A stretch of DNA of 64,000 bases from Parelaphostrongylus tenuis (Eukaryota; Nematoda; Chromadorea; Rhabditida; Metastrongylidae), in the NCBI GenBank assembly GCA_019055375.1, contig JAHQIW010007340.1, forward strand, positions 354,351-418,350. Reading direction: 5' to 3'. The notes under the pieces were generated by a model. It did not search any database. It saw only the letters and a program-made list of their open reading frames with translations, and was not told the origin of the DNA. The position numbers and the translations under genes are program-made. Below, piece after piece: positions 47,091 to 60,110 of the stretch (the stretch's first letter is position 1; each line of letters opens with the position of its first letter).

Positions 47091-48110
47091 AATGAGCGGA
47101 TCTCAGTGCTTATAGCATTCGGTCGTTTTTAGTCTCCTTGAACGCTGAAGAATACTGCATGACTCATCTCCTTGTAATCTCGAAGATATCCTGGGTGTGG
47201 CGTACCATGAGGCCTTCGCTGCTGACTGATGGAGAGTGTGGGGGATGGGGTTCAGCTTCACGCGCGTCGCGACTAGCATCACACCACTTGGCCACGGCCA
47301 CTGAGTACCAGTGTTTCATTTTCATGTGAATATTGTTTGTTCAGTGATATATTTTTGCCGAAAGAGAGAAATATCCATATTTTTTTGGCACAAGATACTT
47401 AGTGACAAGAAGTGCAGTATACACCTTTGTGTCCGTTTTAGAGAAGTCTCCTATACTTAAGTGATCGAACAATTGGTGCATTAAACTTGGGTGCAAAAAG
47501 TACTTTCCGATTTGAGTAACGAAACGTACCTGTGTTGGAGGCTGGGGGCCAACCTACTGCAGCTATTCTACTATGAAGTTGTATGGCCCAGAAGATGATA
47601 ACTTAAACAGAGACATGTGGCCGTTCTGTGGCCTACATTACTAATGGAAACGGCCTAACCAAGTATCCAAGTATCTGTATATTACAGTCAAATAGTTTTC
47701 CAATTCCAGTTCCAATCAAACCAGCAATACCGAATATTTATTATCTTTCGTTGAGTAAATTATTAGTTATTCTTTCCAGCACTCAATTATTATATAAGTA
47801 CTTTATAAGGGAAATTGTGATGGAAGTAAACAAATCTAGCAACGAATTATTCTTATTTCCTCAAAATATCGATTGTTTTTCACCACACACTTCATAATTT
47901 GCTAGCGCCAAATGTTAGAATAAATTACATTATAATATGAGAAGTTACGCAAATAACTCTATCAAAAGTGTGAATTATAACGAACCATATACAAAACAGC
48001 CTCTGACTTTCATCAAAGATAGACCAAGGTGGTCTCTCACCTCTGTCATTCGCCAGTGTACAGTCTCTAAAAGTGCTGTCTTCTCTGTGTGATTGTCGAC
48101 CGATATTTAC
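47090..48110 (+). other. duplicated-unit remnant upstream of copy D
   Basis: 47090-47300 matches 6290-6400 and 3350-3560. 47480-47680 matches the unknown-module region 9140-9550 (GCAAAAAGTACTTTCC, AACGGCCTAACCAAGTATCC). 47930-48110 matches 9790-9975. No reading frame survives for the module here. Confidence 0.45.
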
Positions 48111-48779
48111 TCCTGCGATCAAAATCCATCTTGCAGCAGTCGGGTTAGTATTACTTGACATGTGAGAAAGCAAGTTTTTCCCCATTTCCACTGAGCCTCG
48201 GTACCAGTGATCAATATTCCAATTTTGTCAAAGAACTAGCGCGAAGCTTCTAAATCTTGGTTAATATGGTTACCGTTTTCAGCACTGTCCACTTGATTAG
48301 AGCGATCACGATTTGAGTCGAATGTCCGTGGCGGATGTTGGGTGTTGATGGTCTTGTACCTCTCCTGTCGAAACGAGTCGTGCAGAGTAGACTGTCGTAA
48401 CTGAAGAAGCACTCTCAGCTTTACCTTCATATAAAGAACTCCAATCACGCTGAAGTGGTCTAGCATCATCCGGAAGTTTTCCAGGAGCATAATGGTCTTT
48501 GGACGATCTCGACCTATATTACATGATTCTCTGATCACAATCGTTCTGCAGAAATCGCATTAGTATTACCTGATATGTTAGCAAGCATATTGCGACTTTC
48601 ACTGAACCTCGAGGGTATGATTAAAATCCTGATTTCATTGATGAGCTGACACAACGTTTTCATGAAACCGTACAATGGCTGACGGTTTGACGGTTCCAGC
48701 TTCATAATTAGCCAATTTCTCGAAAACCGTCCATTATCGTGGAGATCTGCTGAATGATGACGGATCATTTCAGTGTGAC

Positions 48780-49341
48780 CATCACCTGTCACCTGTCACC
48801 TGTCGTCCCGTTGATCGTCGAGTGACTCGAGCGGGTACCAGCAACTCTTCCATTTTTCCCTATCGCGTGCAAGAGTAGCCCAGTGGGTCCTCCTCGCTCT
48901 AGGGATTCGCTGAGCATCATATCTTTCTTCCATCGATTTCGTGAAGAAATCGGACCAACGGGTCAGTGGTCTTCCTTTAGAGCGCTTGACGTCCCGAGGA
49001 ATCCAGTCGGTAACGCCTCTCGTCCATCGGTTGTCGTTGAAGCGCATCACGTGTCCGGCCCACCTTATTTTCGATATCTTGGCGTGTAAAACGGCGTCTG
49101 TGATCTTCGACCTTTGACGTAGGTCGGAACTTCGGATCCTTTCTCCCATTTGCGAGATACGGGAAACTCCTAGCATCGACCTTTCGACTGCGCGTTCGAT
49201 AACGGCAAGTGACCTTAGTCGTGTGTATATGGGTATCGCTGAGCGCTGTCCCTCAATTGCGAGGTGATTCACTATAGCTATTCGTCTCGATGTGAAGGCT
49301 GCGAAGGTCAACATTGCCAGAGATACAAATTCTGTGGACAC
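48780..49341 (-). mobile_element. RTE-type LINE, 5'-truncated, C-terminal frame open
   Basis: One open minus-strand frame of 181 residues carries the C-terminal part of an RTE-type endonuclease-reverse transcriptase: SLAVIERAVERSMLGVSR, IRSSDLRQRSKI, KIRWAGHVMRFNDNRWTR, then GRPLTRWSDFFTKSMEERYD and ARDREKWKSCWYPLE. It ends close to a 3' tail of TCACCTG heptamers at about 48783-48804. This is the youngest-looking RTE copy in the window; the RT core is missing by 5' truncation. Confidence 0.85.
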
Positions 49342-49863
49342 TAGACCTGAATCATCTTAAATTTGATGAAAGTGAAATCACTGTAAGGTTAGTCATGGTG
49401 AAGATTTATAGAAACACCGTGTTAGCTCATCAGAAAAGGTATAATATTGACTAGTGACCTGGATTAGTGAACGATATCACAGTTCTATGTATTACATTAG
49501 GGATAATAATGGTTTATTGAAACTAGTTCTGTACAAGAAGTATGAAATGCAAGAACACTATTCAAAACGCAACACTTTCTACTGAGCACCATAATATGCC
49601 ATTTCAAGATATCACTGCATAATATCAAGACAATAGCTCTTTCAGTGTGCTAGGAAATACATAACCTCAACCGAGTGAGCTTAGGTAGGTCATGTGTACG
49701 AATGCAGTAAAATGTTGATAGAGTCAACGTACTATTTGAGCTTAGGACTTCACATACTGACTCGCGACATTATGTTAAGGAGACCGACAGTACTTGCTTC
49801 CTGAATCAGTGAAGACTTCCCAAGACCGACTGTCTATTAACCTCGGCATGCTTCAAATAATTC

Positions 49864-52616
49864 CTAATTTTCTTCTCTAAGCAAAGCACGAGGTGTTACA
49901 TTAACATTATTTCACAGCTGACGTTTCGGCGGTTCGCCTTCTCCAGAGCAGAGCTTGGAAAGGACAAATTGTCCGCAATCCAATCAGTCAAACACCTCCA
50001 TTACCTCTTTGAAAAAAAAATCACCAGACCCAGATTACAATCGCATCAAGCACAAAATCAACTCTCAATATATTCACCGCTTTTTTATATGTGTTCCACT
50101 GAGTGATACGAGTGGAGACCACTGGAAGGAAATCACATAGGCTCGTAATGCACCCTACCCATCAAAACAACAGTCTTATGTACTGACTCAAATCACGTGT
50201 GATAACGAGGCATTCCTCCCTGCGGTTTATGGTTGAACTGGTCGTATTGATCCAAAACGCTTCCAGACCTTTCGCGCTGACGTTTTTTGTTCCTGCTCAA
50301 GGATGATGACTTCAATCTCAAAATCATCTCCGGCGTGTTTCTATTTCCTATGCGTCCCTAGCGGGGTATTTCGTCTATTAAGGCGTTTGTCAGCTAGGTG
50401 TTCTTCTATGCGGGCATAGAGCGGCCTACCCGTTTCGCCAACATATTTATCGCTACATGCTTTGCAAGAGATTAGGTAGACTGTACCTACGCTCATGCAA
50501 TCACCGTCTCTGCCGTTAGGACATATTTTACAATCTTTCGTCAAACAGAGACGGTCATATAAGCGATTGCGAACTAGTTGGCGTTTTAGAGTATTCGGTG
50601 GTATTTCAATAAGGCCACCGATTGCTCTAAACGCGCTCTTTTCAAACAACATTTTATAGCTGTACTAATCTCAGAAAAGACGAGAGGATGAACGGGAATT
50701 TCCTCTCATTCGAGTTTTCGTTCGGAGGCGTATTATTTCCGCTAAACCTAGGTCGATGGGTTACAGATTCGTATCCATTAGAAGTGGCTATTTCCCGAGC
50801 CAACTTCACGGATTCTACTCTCTGCTCCTCCCGGATTTGCACGTTCAAGAATGGGAGCCAATGATTTTTTGGTATCTCACGGGTGAATTTTGTATACTCT
50901 GACTGTTCATTCAACAATCTAAAGCAATTATCTAGCTCCTCTTTAGTGGAACTGATAACCAAACAGTCATTTATATACCTACAGTAGAGTAATGACCGGA
51001 GAGCCATCACTGGTGCTTCCACTTTCGACATAAAGGCAATCGCTAGGCTAGGTGCCAGTCGCTGCCCCATTGCCAGCCCTCTGATTTGTGCAAAATATTT
51101 CCCGGAACATCTGAAGATTGAGCAGTTCAGGCACTCTTTTGATAGGATCATGAACTGCTCAATCGACAAGCCATACATGTTTACAGCTCCCTGGTGTTGT
51201 ATCAGAAGCTCATGTGTGGCTTGCAATGCGTAGTCATTCGACACGTTGGGTGTATAAAGCAGTGACGTCGAATGACTCCATTACGTACGCGTTGTTGGGG
51301 TTCGCGTTACGTGACGATCCAGGAACATCTGAGTGATCGTCAGATGGGCTGGAATGTGTCTTAGCAACTGGGATGTTATTAATGTTAAAAACCATGCTAT
51401 CCTATCCGTCGGTCCGCCTACACAGCTGATGATGGGTCTAACCTTGAATATAGTTGGATCGTTAGACATTGGATCATCAGTGAATACTAACTTATGTGTT
51501 TTTGTAAGCAAGTATAAGACAGGACATGTTGGTGACTGGATTTTTGATTGAGAAATGATAGACGGTCTTAAGCCAGCCGCTTTTGCCGTACGGACCCACT
51601 CACTGCTTAATTGCGGTTTTACCTTTTGAATTCCTTTACAGAAGATGGTCGGTAAAGCAAGGCATCTTCGAGATGCTTGTTCGTTATTGCGATATCTAAC
51701 TGTCGAGGAATCACAACAAATTCTCCATCCTTATCACTAACTGATGGCCTTATCCTTCCTTCCCTTATCAGCTTGCGAACCTCTTTCATGCCACGCTTTT
51801 GTAGCTCGGTAAGGTTCGACTGAAATCTTTTCGTACGATAGTGAATGAGGGTTCTTAAAAGTCTCGTCCGCAAATTTCCGGAATTTTCTATCAACCTCCT
51901 CGTTGGGGCCGCAACCGCTTATATGACCGTCTCTGTATAACGAAAGATTGTAAAATATGTCCTAACGCAGAGACGGTGATTGCACGAGCGTAGGTACAGT
52001 ATACCTAATCTCTTGCAAAGCGTGTAGCCATAAATATATTGGCGAAACGGGTGGGCCGTTCTATGCCCGCATAGAAGAACACCTAGCTGACAAACGCCCT
52101 AATAGACGTAATACCCCGGTAGGGACGCACAGAGAACAGAAACACGCCGGAAATGATTTTGAGTTTTGAAGTCACCATCCTTGAGCAGGAACAAAAAACA
52201 TCAGCGCGAAAGGTCTTGGAAGCGTTTGGATTAATACACCAATCCAACCATAAACCGCAAGGAGGAATGCCTCGTTAAACACTCGTGATATGAGCCAGTA
52301 TATAAGACTGTTGTTTTGATGGGTAGGGTGCATTACGAGCCTATGTGATTTCCTTCCAGTGATCTCCACTCGTATCACTCAGTGGAACACATATAAAAAA
52401 GCGGTGAGTATGTTGAGAGTTGATTTTGTGCTTGATGCGATTGAAATCTGGGTCTGGTGATTTTTTTCCAAAGAGGTAATGGAGGTGTTTGACTGATTGG
52501 ATTGCGGACAATTTGTCCTTTCCAAGCTCTGCTCTGGAGAAGGAGAACCGCCGAAACGTCAGCTGTGAAATAATGTTAATGTAACACCTCGTGTTTTGCT
52601 TAGAGAAGAAAATTAG
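49864..52616 (-). mobile_element. Penelope-like element with inverted terminal arms (decayed)
   Basis: Minus strand, N to C. 51894-51619 is an N-terminal segment (MKEVRKLIREGRIRPSVSDK). 51511-51281 is the RT start with FKVRPIISCVGGPTDRIAWF. 51244-50654 is the RT core with GLAMGQRLAPSLAIAFM and the active-site box reading RYINDC, so the first Asp of the usual DD is Asn. 50652-50341 is a GIY-YIG-type nuclease with CKICPNG, VYLISCKACSDKYVGETGR and EEHL. Single frameshifts separate the pieces. The ends 49864-50580 and 51910-52616 are long inverted copies of each other, each with part of the nuclease end and a hammerhead-like core. RT plus GIY-YIG with such terminal repeats is diagnostic of Penelope-like retroelements. 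Confidence 0.85.
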
Positions 52617-52734
52617 CAATGAAGACTTTCTATACTCTTAGACAGATTTATCAATCCGAGCATTTATACATGTACAATGATTAGGCCCAAGACTGAATCT
52701 TGCAAATAGCCAATGACGACTTCACTTACTTGAA

Positions 52735-53375
52735 TTTCAGTTCGTGCGCAACAATTTCATGTTTGTATGCAACAACATGATGAACGACCTAGCTCCATCG
52801 TTGAGCAGGAGGAAACGAGCGGCTTGGGGAACGTTTAAGAGCATCGTGGATGCAGTGAAGAGGACCAGGAACATCCGACTACGTGCCCATCTTATTGACT
52901 CGACGATCATCCCTGCTCTAACGTATGCATCAGAAACCTGGTCGCTACGTAAGCAGGATTAAGGATCACTTGGCGTTATTGAACGCGCAGTCCGAAGGTC
53001 GATGCTAGGAATGTCCACTCTCGCAAATAAGAGAAAGGATCTAAAGTTCTAATTTACGTCAGCGATCAAAGACCAGAGCTGTCGTTCCACACGCCAGGAT
53101 ATCGAAAATAAGGTGAGCCGGACACGTGATGTGCTTCAACGAAAACCGATGAACGAGAGCCGTTAACCACTGGATTCCTCAGGATATCAAGCGCTCTACA
53201 GGAAAATCACCGACGCGATGGTCTGATTTCTTCACGAAAAGACTAGAAGAAAGATATGATGCTCAGCGAATCCCTAAAGCGAGGAAGACCCACGCGATAG
53301 GGAAAAATGAAAGTATTGGTGGTACCCGCTCGAGTCACTCGACGGTCAACGGTACCATCGGTGATACAGGTGACA
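52735..53375 (+). mobile_element. RTE-type LINE, 5'-truncated, + copy
   Basis: NMMNDLAPSLSRRKRAAWG and IPALTYASETWSLRKQD, then a stop, then GVIERAVRRSMLGMS and frameshifted remains of the same C-terminus as 48780-49341. Ends with ACAGGTG heptamers at about 53360-53375. Lies about 130 bp before exon 1 of copy D. Confidence 0.8.
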
Positions 53376-53774
53376 GGTGATGCAACAATTTTATGTTGCC
53401 CAATATGATTATGACGCAGTGATTGCTTTAGGCTAAAAACTCACGATTACAAAATCAGTACAGTAATTCTCAAATTCTTGTTGAAGGAAAGCTCAGATCA
53501 TTTCAGATGACAACCCTACCGATTGTACCGCTACAAATTCTCTCGGAAAATATTGCTGTTTCAGTGATTATGGTCACAGTGAGTTCAAAGCTAGTTTTTT
53601 TGTAACTTCGGCAATAACAGACTTTTTTGAAATTCTTGCCTTGTGGCTAGCCCTCGGTGTTATATTCATGCATTGTTTTACTGCGACCCTTTAAGTAAGA
53701 TCCTTCGATTGGATAAGGCATGTACTGAATAAGATATTTATATTCGCATTTACGCATTTTTCAGATCTGAGGCA

Positions 53775-54705
53775 AATTTTTGCATTGCTTTCGCTTATAA
53801 TTGTGAAGTCTAGGTCATAAAGAAGTTTACAGAAGGATTATCGGTCTCTGCTTAGTTTTTGTAGCATCTCTCAAGCAGATGACACTTAAGCCGTTCAAAA
53901 GGATTAGTTGGTCAAAGATGTTTTTGCTTCCTTGTTGGAATAGAATTTCATAGTCCACCTCTTCTAACATTCACCTCTTCGATAGAACAGCGCAATGGAC
54001 ACGTCTCAAGGCGGTGATTCAATTCGCGCCCCATCCAATATTAAACTCCTCTGTCTAACCAATTTTTTTTTGCAGCGACTTTAGCAGGTAGAGAAATATC
54101 TGCTTTAACCAAATTCAATTCAGCGTTTAGAAAGCAGAAGGATGTCCGCTACCTCTCTTTATGCGATCTGAGCAATCAGGTAAAACGCTTTGACGGCAGG
54201 GTTTATTTCAGGAGATGTCGTCCAAGCAATCTGTGAGTGTTGTGAAGATTTCCTAGCATAGTTGGAGTTTTAGCCAGCATCTTTACTGAATAACAGCTCG
54301 CTAAGAGGGCGTTGAATCGAAGAATTAGTACGGACTTTAGAGTCCTTAAGATAGCTGGCCATCTTTTCAAGAGAGCCAGATGATGCCCTTGCTTATCTGT
54401 TTCTACTGTCGAACATCCTCTTTGTACTGCTCTCTATGCTCATCAGAAGTACAAAACACGTGCATGAAGTGGTATATGTAATCACAGAATAGTTAATTTT
54501 CACTCCATAGACTTCTTACGAACTGGGTGGGATGTTACACATGCGCAGTGCAATTCACTGGATTTACTGAGTACCGTCTCCGCTTCATTGGTGCTTCTCG
54601 AAAGAACACATCTTTCCGAATTGACTGTTCACTACAACACTGGAACACTTTTATATTTTTAGAGAATGATTTTGGCCCTCATGTCAAGACTTGATTACAA
54701 GATCA
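53775..54705 (-). mobile_element. ~940-bp dispersed repeat, inverted copy
   Basis: Reverse-complement counterpart of 38700-39650, from TTTGCATTGCTTTCGCTTAT to CATGTCAAGACTTGATTAC. In intron 1 of copy D. Confidence 0.6.
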
Positions 54706-55300
54706 AAATTCTTCTAATGAGAAAGAATAATTATGCAATAGATGCTTGCACACGTTCATTCAAGAATATCGGGTTGTTCGCAATTTGAAACAAAATTTAT
54801 AGTTTTCTTTTTGCATTCGTTCCAGAAAAATTTTCAGTGATGTGTCAAGACACATCACCACATTATCCTCTTGTCTCGTATGTCGCTGTGCATAATAGGG
54901 CGGAAGGATAATGTTTTCAGCGTTGATCACTATGTGAGAAAAGTAACCTCTAGTCTAACAACCAGACCTTCTCAAGTCTCTTAAGCGTTTTGAGTGAGAG
55001 GTTTGCTTTAGAAGCTACTCCGAGGCTTATGATACTTTTGACGTTTACTCTATCACCTAATCTGCATATTTGTGCGCGATGGAACCAGAAAAATTTTCAC
55101 TGGTTTGAAAAATGTGTACTGTCGAGTATCCTGAAGTAATAAATTCATTCTAAGTTGAGAGTTATTGTTCAACGTACAGGCTGAAGTTTTTATTATTCAC
55201 TAAGCAACCTAAAATCTAAGATCTAAGTGCCTACTAGCACTAATCTAATAAAATATTATGGAATTAAGTAATATGATTACAAGCGTAGACTAATAACTTC
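54705..55300. other. intron 1 of copy D, nothing recognised
   Basis: No repeat or coding block identified. Confidence 0.3.
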
Positions 55301-56499
55301 TAGATGGGAGTGCTTGGATTGGTCTCAAACGGCATTGCTTTACTGACAGTGCGACATAATCCAGCACTGCAAAATTCATTTGGTCTGCTGAGCTTCACAC
55401 AGATTATCGCCAATATGGGAGTTCTACTCATCTTTTTATTCTGGATCGCACCGATTACGCTGCTGTAAGCGCTTGTATTTTCCCATTTCACAAATTTTGA
55501 GAAATACAGAAGTATTTTGGATGAGTTGACTTTCACAGCAACTTAAGATCTATCAGGGATACGACAATAACATTATTTTGCTCTGTCAGTGATTATGACG
55601 GACGAATTGAAGGCACCGCGCGAAAAGCTGGACGCAAAATAGAAAGCGTTGCGATAGTGGCAAGATAGGCTAATGAATCATATAATTACAAGCCATAGCT
55701 CCATTGCAATCCATTTTTTTCCTTGAGAAATCGGTTCGTCATCTGTTTCGAAAGGTATTGAATTTTATTCCAAAAAAGGTAACCTGATTATGACGCATAT
55801 GCTTTGTTTATACAGGTTATTTCAAACACATATTTTGATTGTGAAACCAATTTTTCTAGCGATATGTAGAAAGTGACAATGTGCAGTAGTACATAGGTAA
55901 TTTCTTAGCGTTGAGTTGTAGCTTAGAAATGGATCTCGGACTTTTTTGCTAAGTCATTATGAGACTCTTCGAAGTGATAGAAATAGGCGGGGTTAACAGC
56001 TTTAGCCATGTGAAATCATTTAACGAGGTGCTTTTAGTGCTGACTATTCAAATTAACGATATAAAGAATGATGTCAAGAATTATGTCCGAGTGAAGAGAA
56101 AGAATCGCAAATTAGTTTCCAAAATAAGGTAATAAAAACAAAGAACCTAATTATTCAAATGGTAATCCTATAACCTCTAGTCAGAGCGAATTGTCGACCG
56201 AAGTGCTAGGCGAACGGTTCGCCATGGTCAGCCTGATGCTCTTCGATTTGTGCATCTACTCTCACCTCGCCATCTCCTTAAACAGAGTCATTGTCGTCAC
56301 AGTTCCTTTACACGCTTCAAACTTGGTGGGCGACCGTGAAACGTACCTTTTTCGTAATTTAAATCTGCTCCATCCTGAGTTTCTTTCATTTCGCGCCATA
56401 CTTTTGGAGAGAGTTCTATTATTTCGTTGATAATGAGATTGACTGTGTTGATAAAACCATAGATCGGCAGGTATTGAAATGAAACACAATCATATTTTA

Positions 56500-57600
56500 C
56501 ACCAATTATTTACTTCGTTTTAAAATGGTAAGTGTTGAGATAAAGAAGCTTGTGCTGATCAATCAGAAGTAACGATTCATTGGGTTCGTGTAGCTGTTGA
56601 GAATGTGATCTGCCACGCGAGGAATTTTGGCAATACCTTAAACTCGGGAAATCAAACCACCTTTATATATACTAACAGCATTGTTAAAACAACGAATAAT
56701 AACGACGATAACGATAAAGTCAGCAATGCGCAATGAAATGAGAAATAAAGGTTAGAATACTGTGACGAGTGGTGTTTAAAGGTACAGTAATGAGCAAGTA
56801 CGATCGAAACATTGTATGAGGAATGTGTATAAGGTGTGGCGAAGATGAATATGTCAAAAGACGTCATTAGCACGCTAATGAGTCATGAGCGTGGAGCGTT
56901 CTCAGGACCATCGTTGACGGTGGCTTCAACGATGACGTTTGGCGTAACAGTTCTGCGATGGCGGCCGCATCCTAGTTGAGCGTCAGAGTCCGAATGGTCT
57001 GGTCTGGAGGAGTCTTTTTCTATCTTTATATGCCGTAGGGAGGAGCTAAATCTTCCGTGTGGGTGAAGTCGCTAAATTATCACTTTGTGTATTCTTTTGG
57101 CTTGCTCTTGGAAATGTCCTTGGAGTATGACTACAGGTGTATTTATTTAGGATTTATTTAAAATAAGAAATATTGCTGAAGAGTACGTGATTTCATAAAG
57201 AGGAAGGATTGACATTGTCATTAGAGTCAAAGGTTGTCCATGATTTAGATTTTACTAAGCATGCCTTCGTTCTCTTGAAATACACATTCCGGGACCACTC
57301 AACATCGACGCTCTTCAACCTTACACACGAGTTGGTTGCAATTGCCGACCATCAAGGGAAGAAGGACTTGCAAAGCTGTCGGCGCCAACTATGAGCTGTC
57401 CGAACTCAAACAACTCAAACACATGCTCAAGGCATATTTAAAAATTGCTTCTTTCACAATAATCTTATAATTTCAATTACACATCTAGTGACCAGGTATA
57501 TTTCCCAAAACTCAAACGACTGTATACAGCCAGCCTAATGAAAAACGTTGTATATCATAATTTATTTTTTTATCATGAAATGAGCGGTGACTCAAATTAA
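56500..57600. other. intron 3 of copy D, nothing recognised
   Basis: No conserved block or named repeat. Short open frames only. Confidence 0.3.
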
Positions 57601-57954
57601 GACAAGTTGAACTGTGACCTTTGTGCAAATTTCTGAAAAGATCCTTCCAGTATTACACAGCGGTCTTTGTTCAGCTCAGAGTTGCTTCATCTTCTTTGAC
57701 GCAGTAGAATGGAAACTGGCGACTTCCGATACACCATGCAGTTATATCATATGCGTCTTCATCGACTTCTGCATCACTCTCGCAGTCTTCATTACGATTC
57801 TTGTACTCGACTGCATCACCATAATCTTTTTGAAAGTCAGACGCAAGGTTTGTGGCCAATAAATTGACTGTGACTCCTGTGACACTTGTTATTGTGTTTA
57901 TCGTCATATGACTAAAGTTAGGGAAAGAGAGTCTTTACTAGTCCCTATAATGTG

Positions 57955-58340
57955 CAAAATTAGATCATAGCATTCTGCTTGCTCTTAGGACTCATTCAGG
58001 ACTCATATCCTTCTTCTAAGGATTTCGTGAATTCTAATTATCCTATCAGATATCGGCGCGTTGTGTTTAATATCCCGGAGAATAAGATCGCTTGCGGCTC
58101 TCAACCATTGTTTGATAAACAAAAGCATCATGCGACCGGATCACATCATTTTCCACATTTTGAATCACAGTGTGACATCTTTATGTTAGACCATTACCCA
58201 TGGATCAGAGCCTGTTATCCCCGCTCCCAAATGTGTATTACACGGGACTACCAACATCGTCTAATCGATTGTCTTTTCAAGTGCAGTGTTCATCATCCTG
58301 TTCAAGTGGGGCCCAAATCTTCAGCGCATAGGTTAGCGTA
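57955..58340 (-). mobile_element. old RTE LINE 3' fragment in intron 4 of copy D
   Basis: CTCTTAGGACTCATTCAGGA, TATCCTTCTTCTAAGGATTT, TTCGTGAA, then GCGACCGGATCACATCATTT, which aligns with the GCGCATCACGTGTCCGGCCC stretch of the RTE copy at 49045. Same place as in copies B and C. Confidence 0.6.
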
Positions 58341-59510
58341 GGAAGAATCTTTTCTCAAGAAGCTGCGCACACAGTCAAATGTTTCTAAAGGTCTTCACAA
58401 TATCCGCGATGTTCTCGAAAATATCGTTTGCTAAATTGGGAGGTAATCACTCGTTGGTTGATTTCTTGTTCCAAATAAACACATATGAGGCACTTCAATG
58501 CACCAGATTTCATAATTTTCTGAACAGCACAAGCAGTTGGAGAGACGGTTGCAAACCAAATGACCACATAAAGTCTTGGGCTGGATATCTAAAAAATGCT
58601 ACCGAAGCCTGAGTGGAAAGGATACTAATGGAATCCTCTTCTCGCATCATTCACAACACATGAGCAAAGCATATATCAATATCATTCATCGTATGTTTTG
58701 AGAAACAGTTCTTCTCCATGTCATAAGTGGCATGAAACGGGTGGTACCTTCGCATATTAGCCAAGCCAATAATGCCATCTCAGCTTTCTGCCTATATTAT
58801 AAGAGATTCTAGAAAACTGTGTGCAAGTGCGCATGTGCTACAGCTGCAGACTGACACCTTGTTGTGATTTGAGCTGTCTGGCTAAGCCGTGAGATTTTAG
58901 CAAACACTCCACATTCGTTTTTCAAACTCGGCTGTTTGGGATCAGAGATATGAAGCTCAATAATTTTATCCTTTTTTACTGCTTTTGGTTTTCCGTATAG
59001 CATGCCCGGGTCTCCACATGAAACTGAATGAACTCACGGTTGACTTTTCTTCCGAAGAGCAGAGTACTCAGGAAACTTATTTGGAGAAACTGACTTCTAT
59101 CCATCCCACATGTACTTTCTCGTACATTGAAGACAGCACTCCCGCACACGTACGTATGAACATGTCTACACAAGCAGAGAAACGGCAAGTCAAATTAACA
59201 CTGGAGAAATGGGGTATCCTTCCCAAATAAGTCAGAAGAGTAGCAGAGCACTAGATTGCTGTTAGCTTGCTACTAGCCTTCTATCTGCCACCTGAAGACG
59301 CATCTCGTAGTGTCGACGCTAACGGTGGGAATTCTGTGTAAAGAATTTTTGCAGTGTCATGATAATTATTGTATAACACAGAATGGCATATCTTCCTCAA
59401 TAGTATAACAGCACATCTTTTCTATGTAGATGAGTGCGATAACAGAGTAATTAGAATGGAGCTTACTCTATCTCTTTGAGATTATCATCAGCTCATGTCT
59501 AAATCAACAG
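58340..59510. other. intron 4 of copy D, no firm gene
   Basis: Several 60-80 residue frames on both strands without family features. Part of 59350-59510 aligns loosely with 25440-25600 in copy B. Confidence 0.3.
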
Positions 59511-59519
59511 TAATGTCAG

Positions 59520-60110
59520 TAACATTTTAACAAAATTGCTTTATGACAATACCGACGTAGTTGAGCTGTATATGGGTAATGCTCTCAGAAATATTACCAG
59601 AGCTATTGTTATCACCATTCAGCTCTCCTCATGCTTTTTGTTTTGAGCGAAATCAGGTATGACACAGACCTCTAGTGTGCAAAGCAAGAGAAATATCGTC
59701 TTTCTTGAGAACTGACTCTCCTTTTCCAAACTAACTGAAAGTTGTAGAAAGCAAATTTATTTTTACCTCGGCTCAATCAATCAATACTTTATTCAGTGAA
59801 TGGCGAGCAGTGACAAGGCGAAGATGGGGTTGTTGTAAAAGCTTTTGTTCGTCTAAGCTTTCGACGTCGTAGCCTTAAGCAAGACTGGATTTGTCCGACT
59901 TGGCGTTTCACAGTTAGCCGCTCTCGCGATCTGGATGTTCGTTATTGCTTCAAATCGAATGCTCCGAATTAGAACACCGCTCGATTGAATGATGTCACTC
60001 AAGCGTATCGTTTCATCTAGGGCAGGAGTATTTCTATCCAATGTATCCGTCATCTTGTTAGCAATGCATCCCGAAATGGTCGCTGTCGTTCTTAGCTGAC
60101 ACATAGCACA
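59520..60110 (-). other. minus-strand coding-like segments in intron 4 of copy D
   Basis: The block at 60104-59853 is open for 83 codons and includes TLDRNTPALDETIRLSDIIQ and IRFEAITNIQIARAANCETP before a stop. A second block at about 59645-59545 reads GELNGDNNSSGNISESITHI. Both have homologs at the same place in copy B. I do not recognise the protein. It may be a gene nested in the receptor intron and duplicated with it. Confidence 0.35.

Noticed and set aside
57979..58341. 120-codon + strand frame
   Set aside because: It lies antisense over the decayed RTE fragment shared with copies B and C, so the openness is incidental.
59853..60104. Reading the 83-codon minus-strand frame as a known family member
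   Set aside because: No motif is distinctive enough for a family name; kept only as an unidentified segment.
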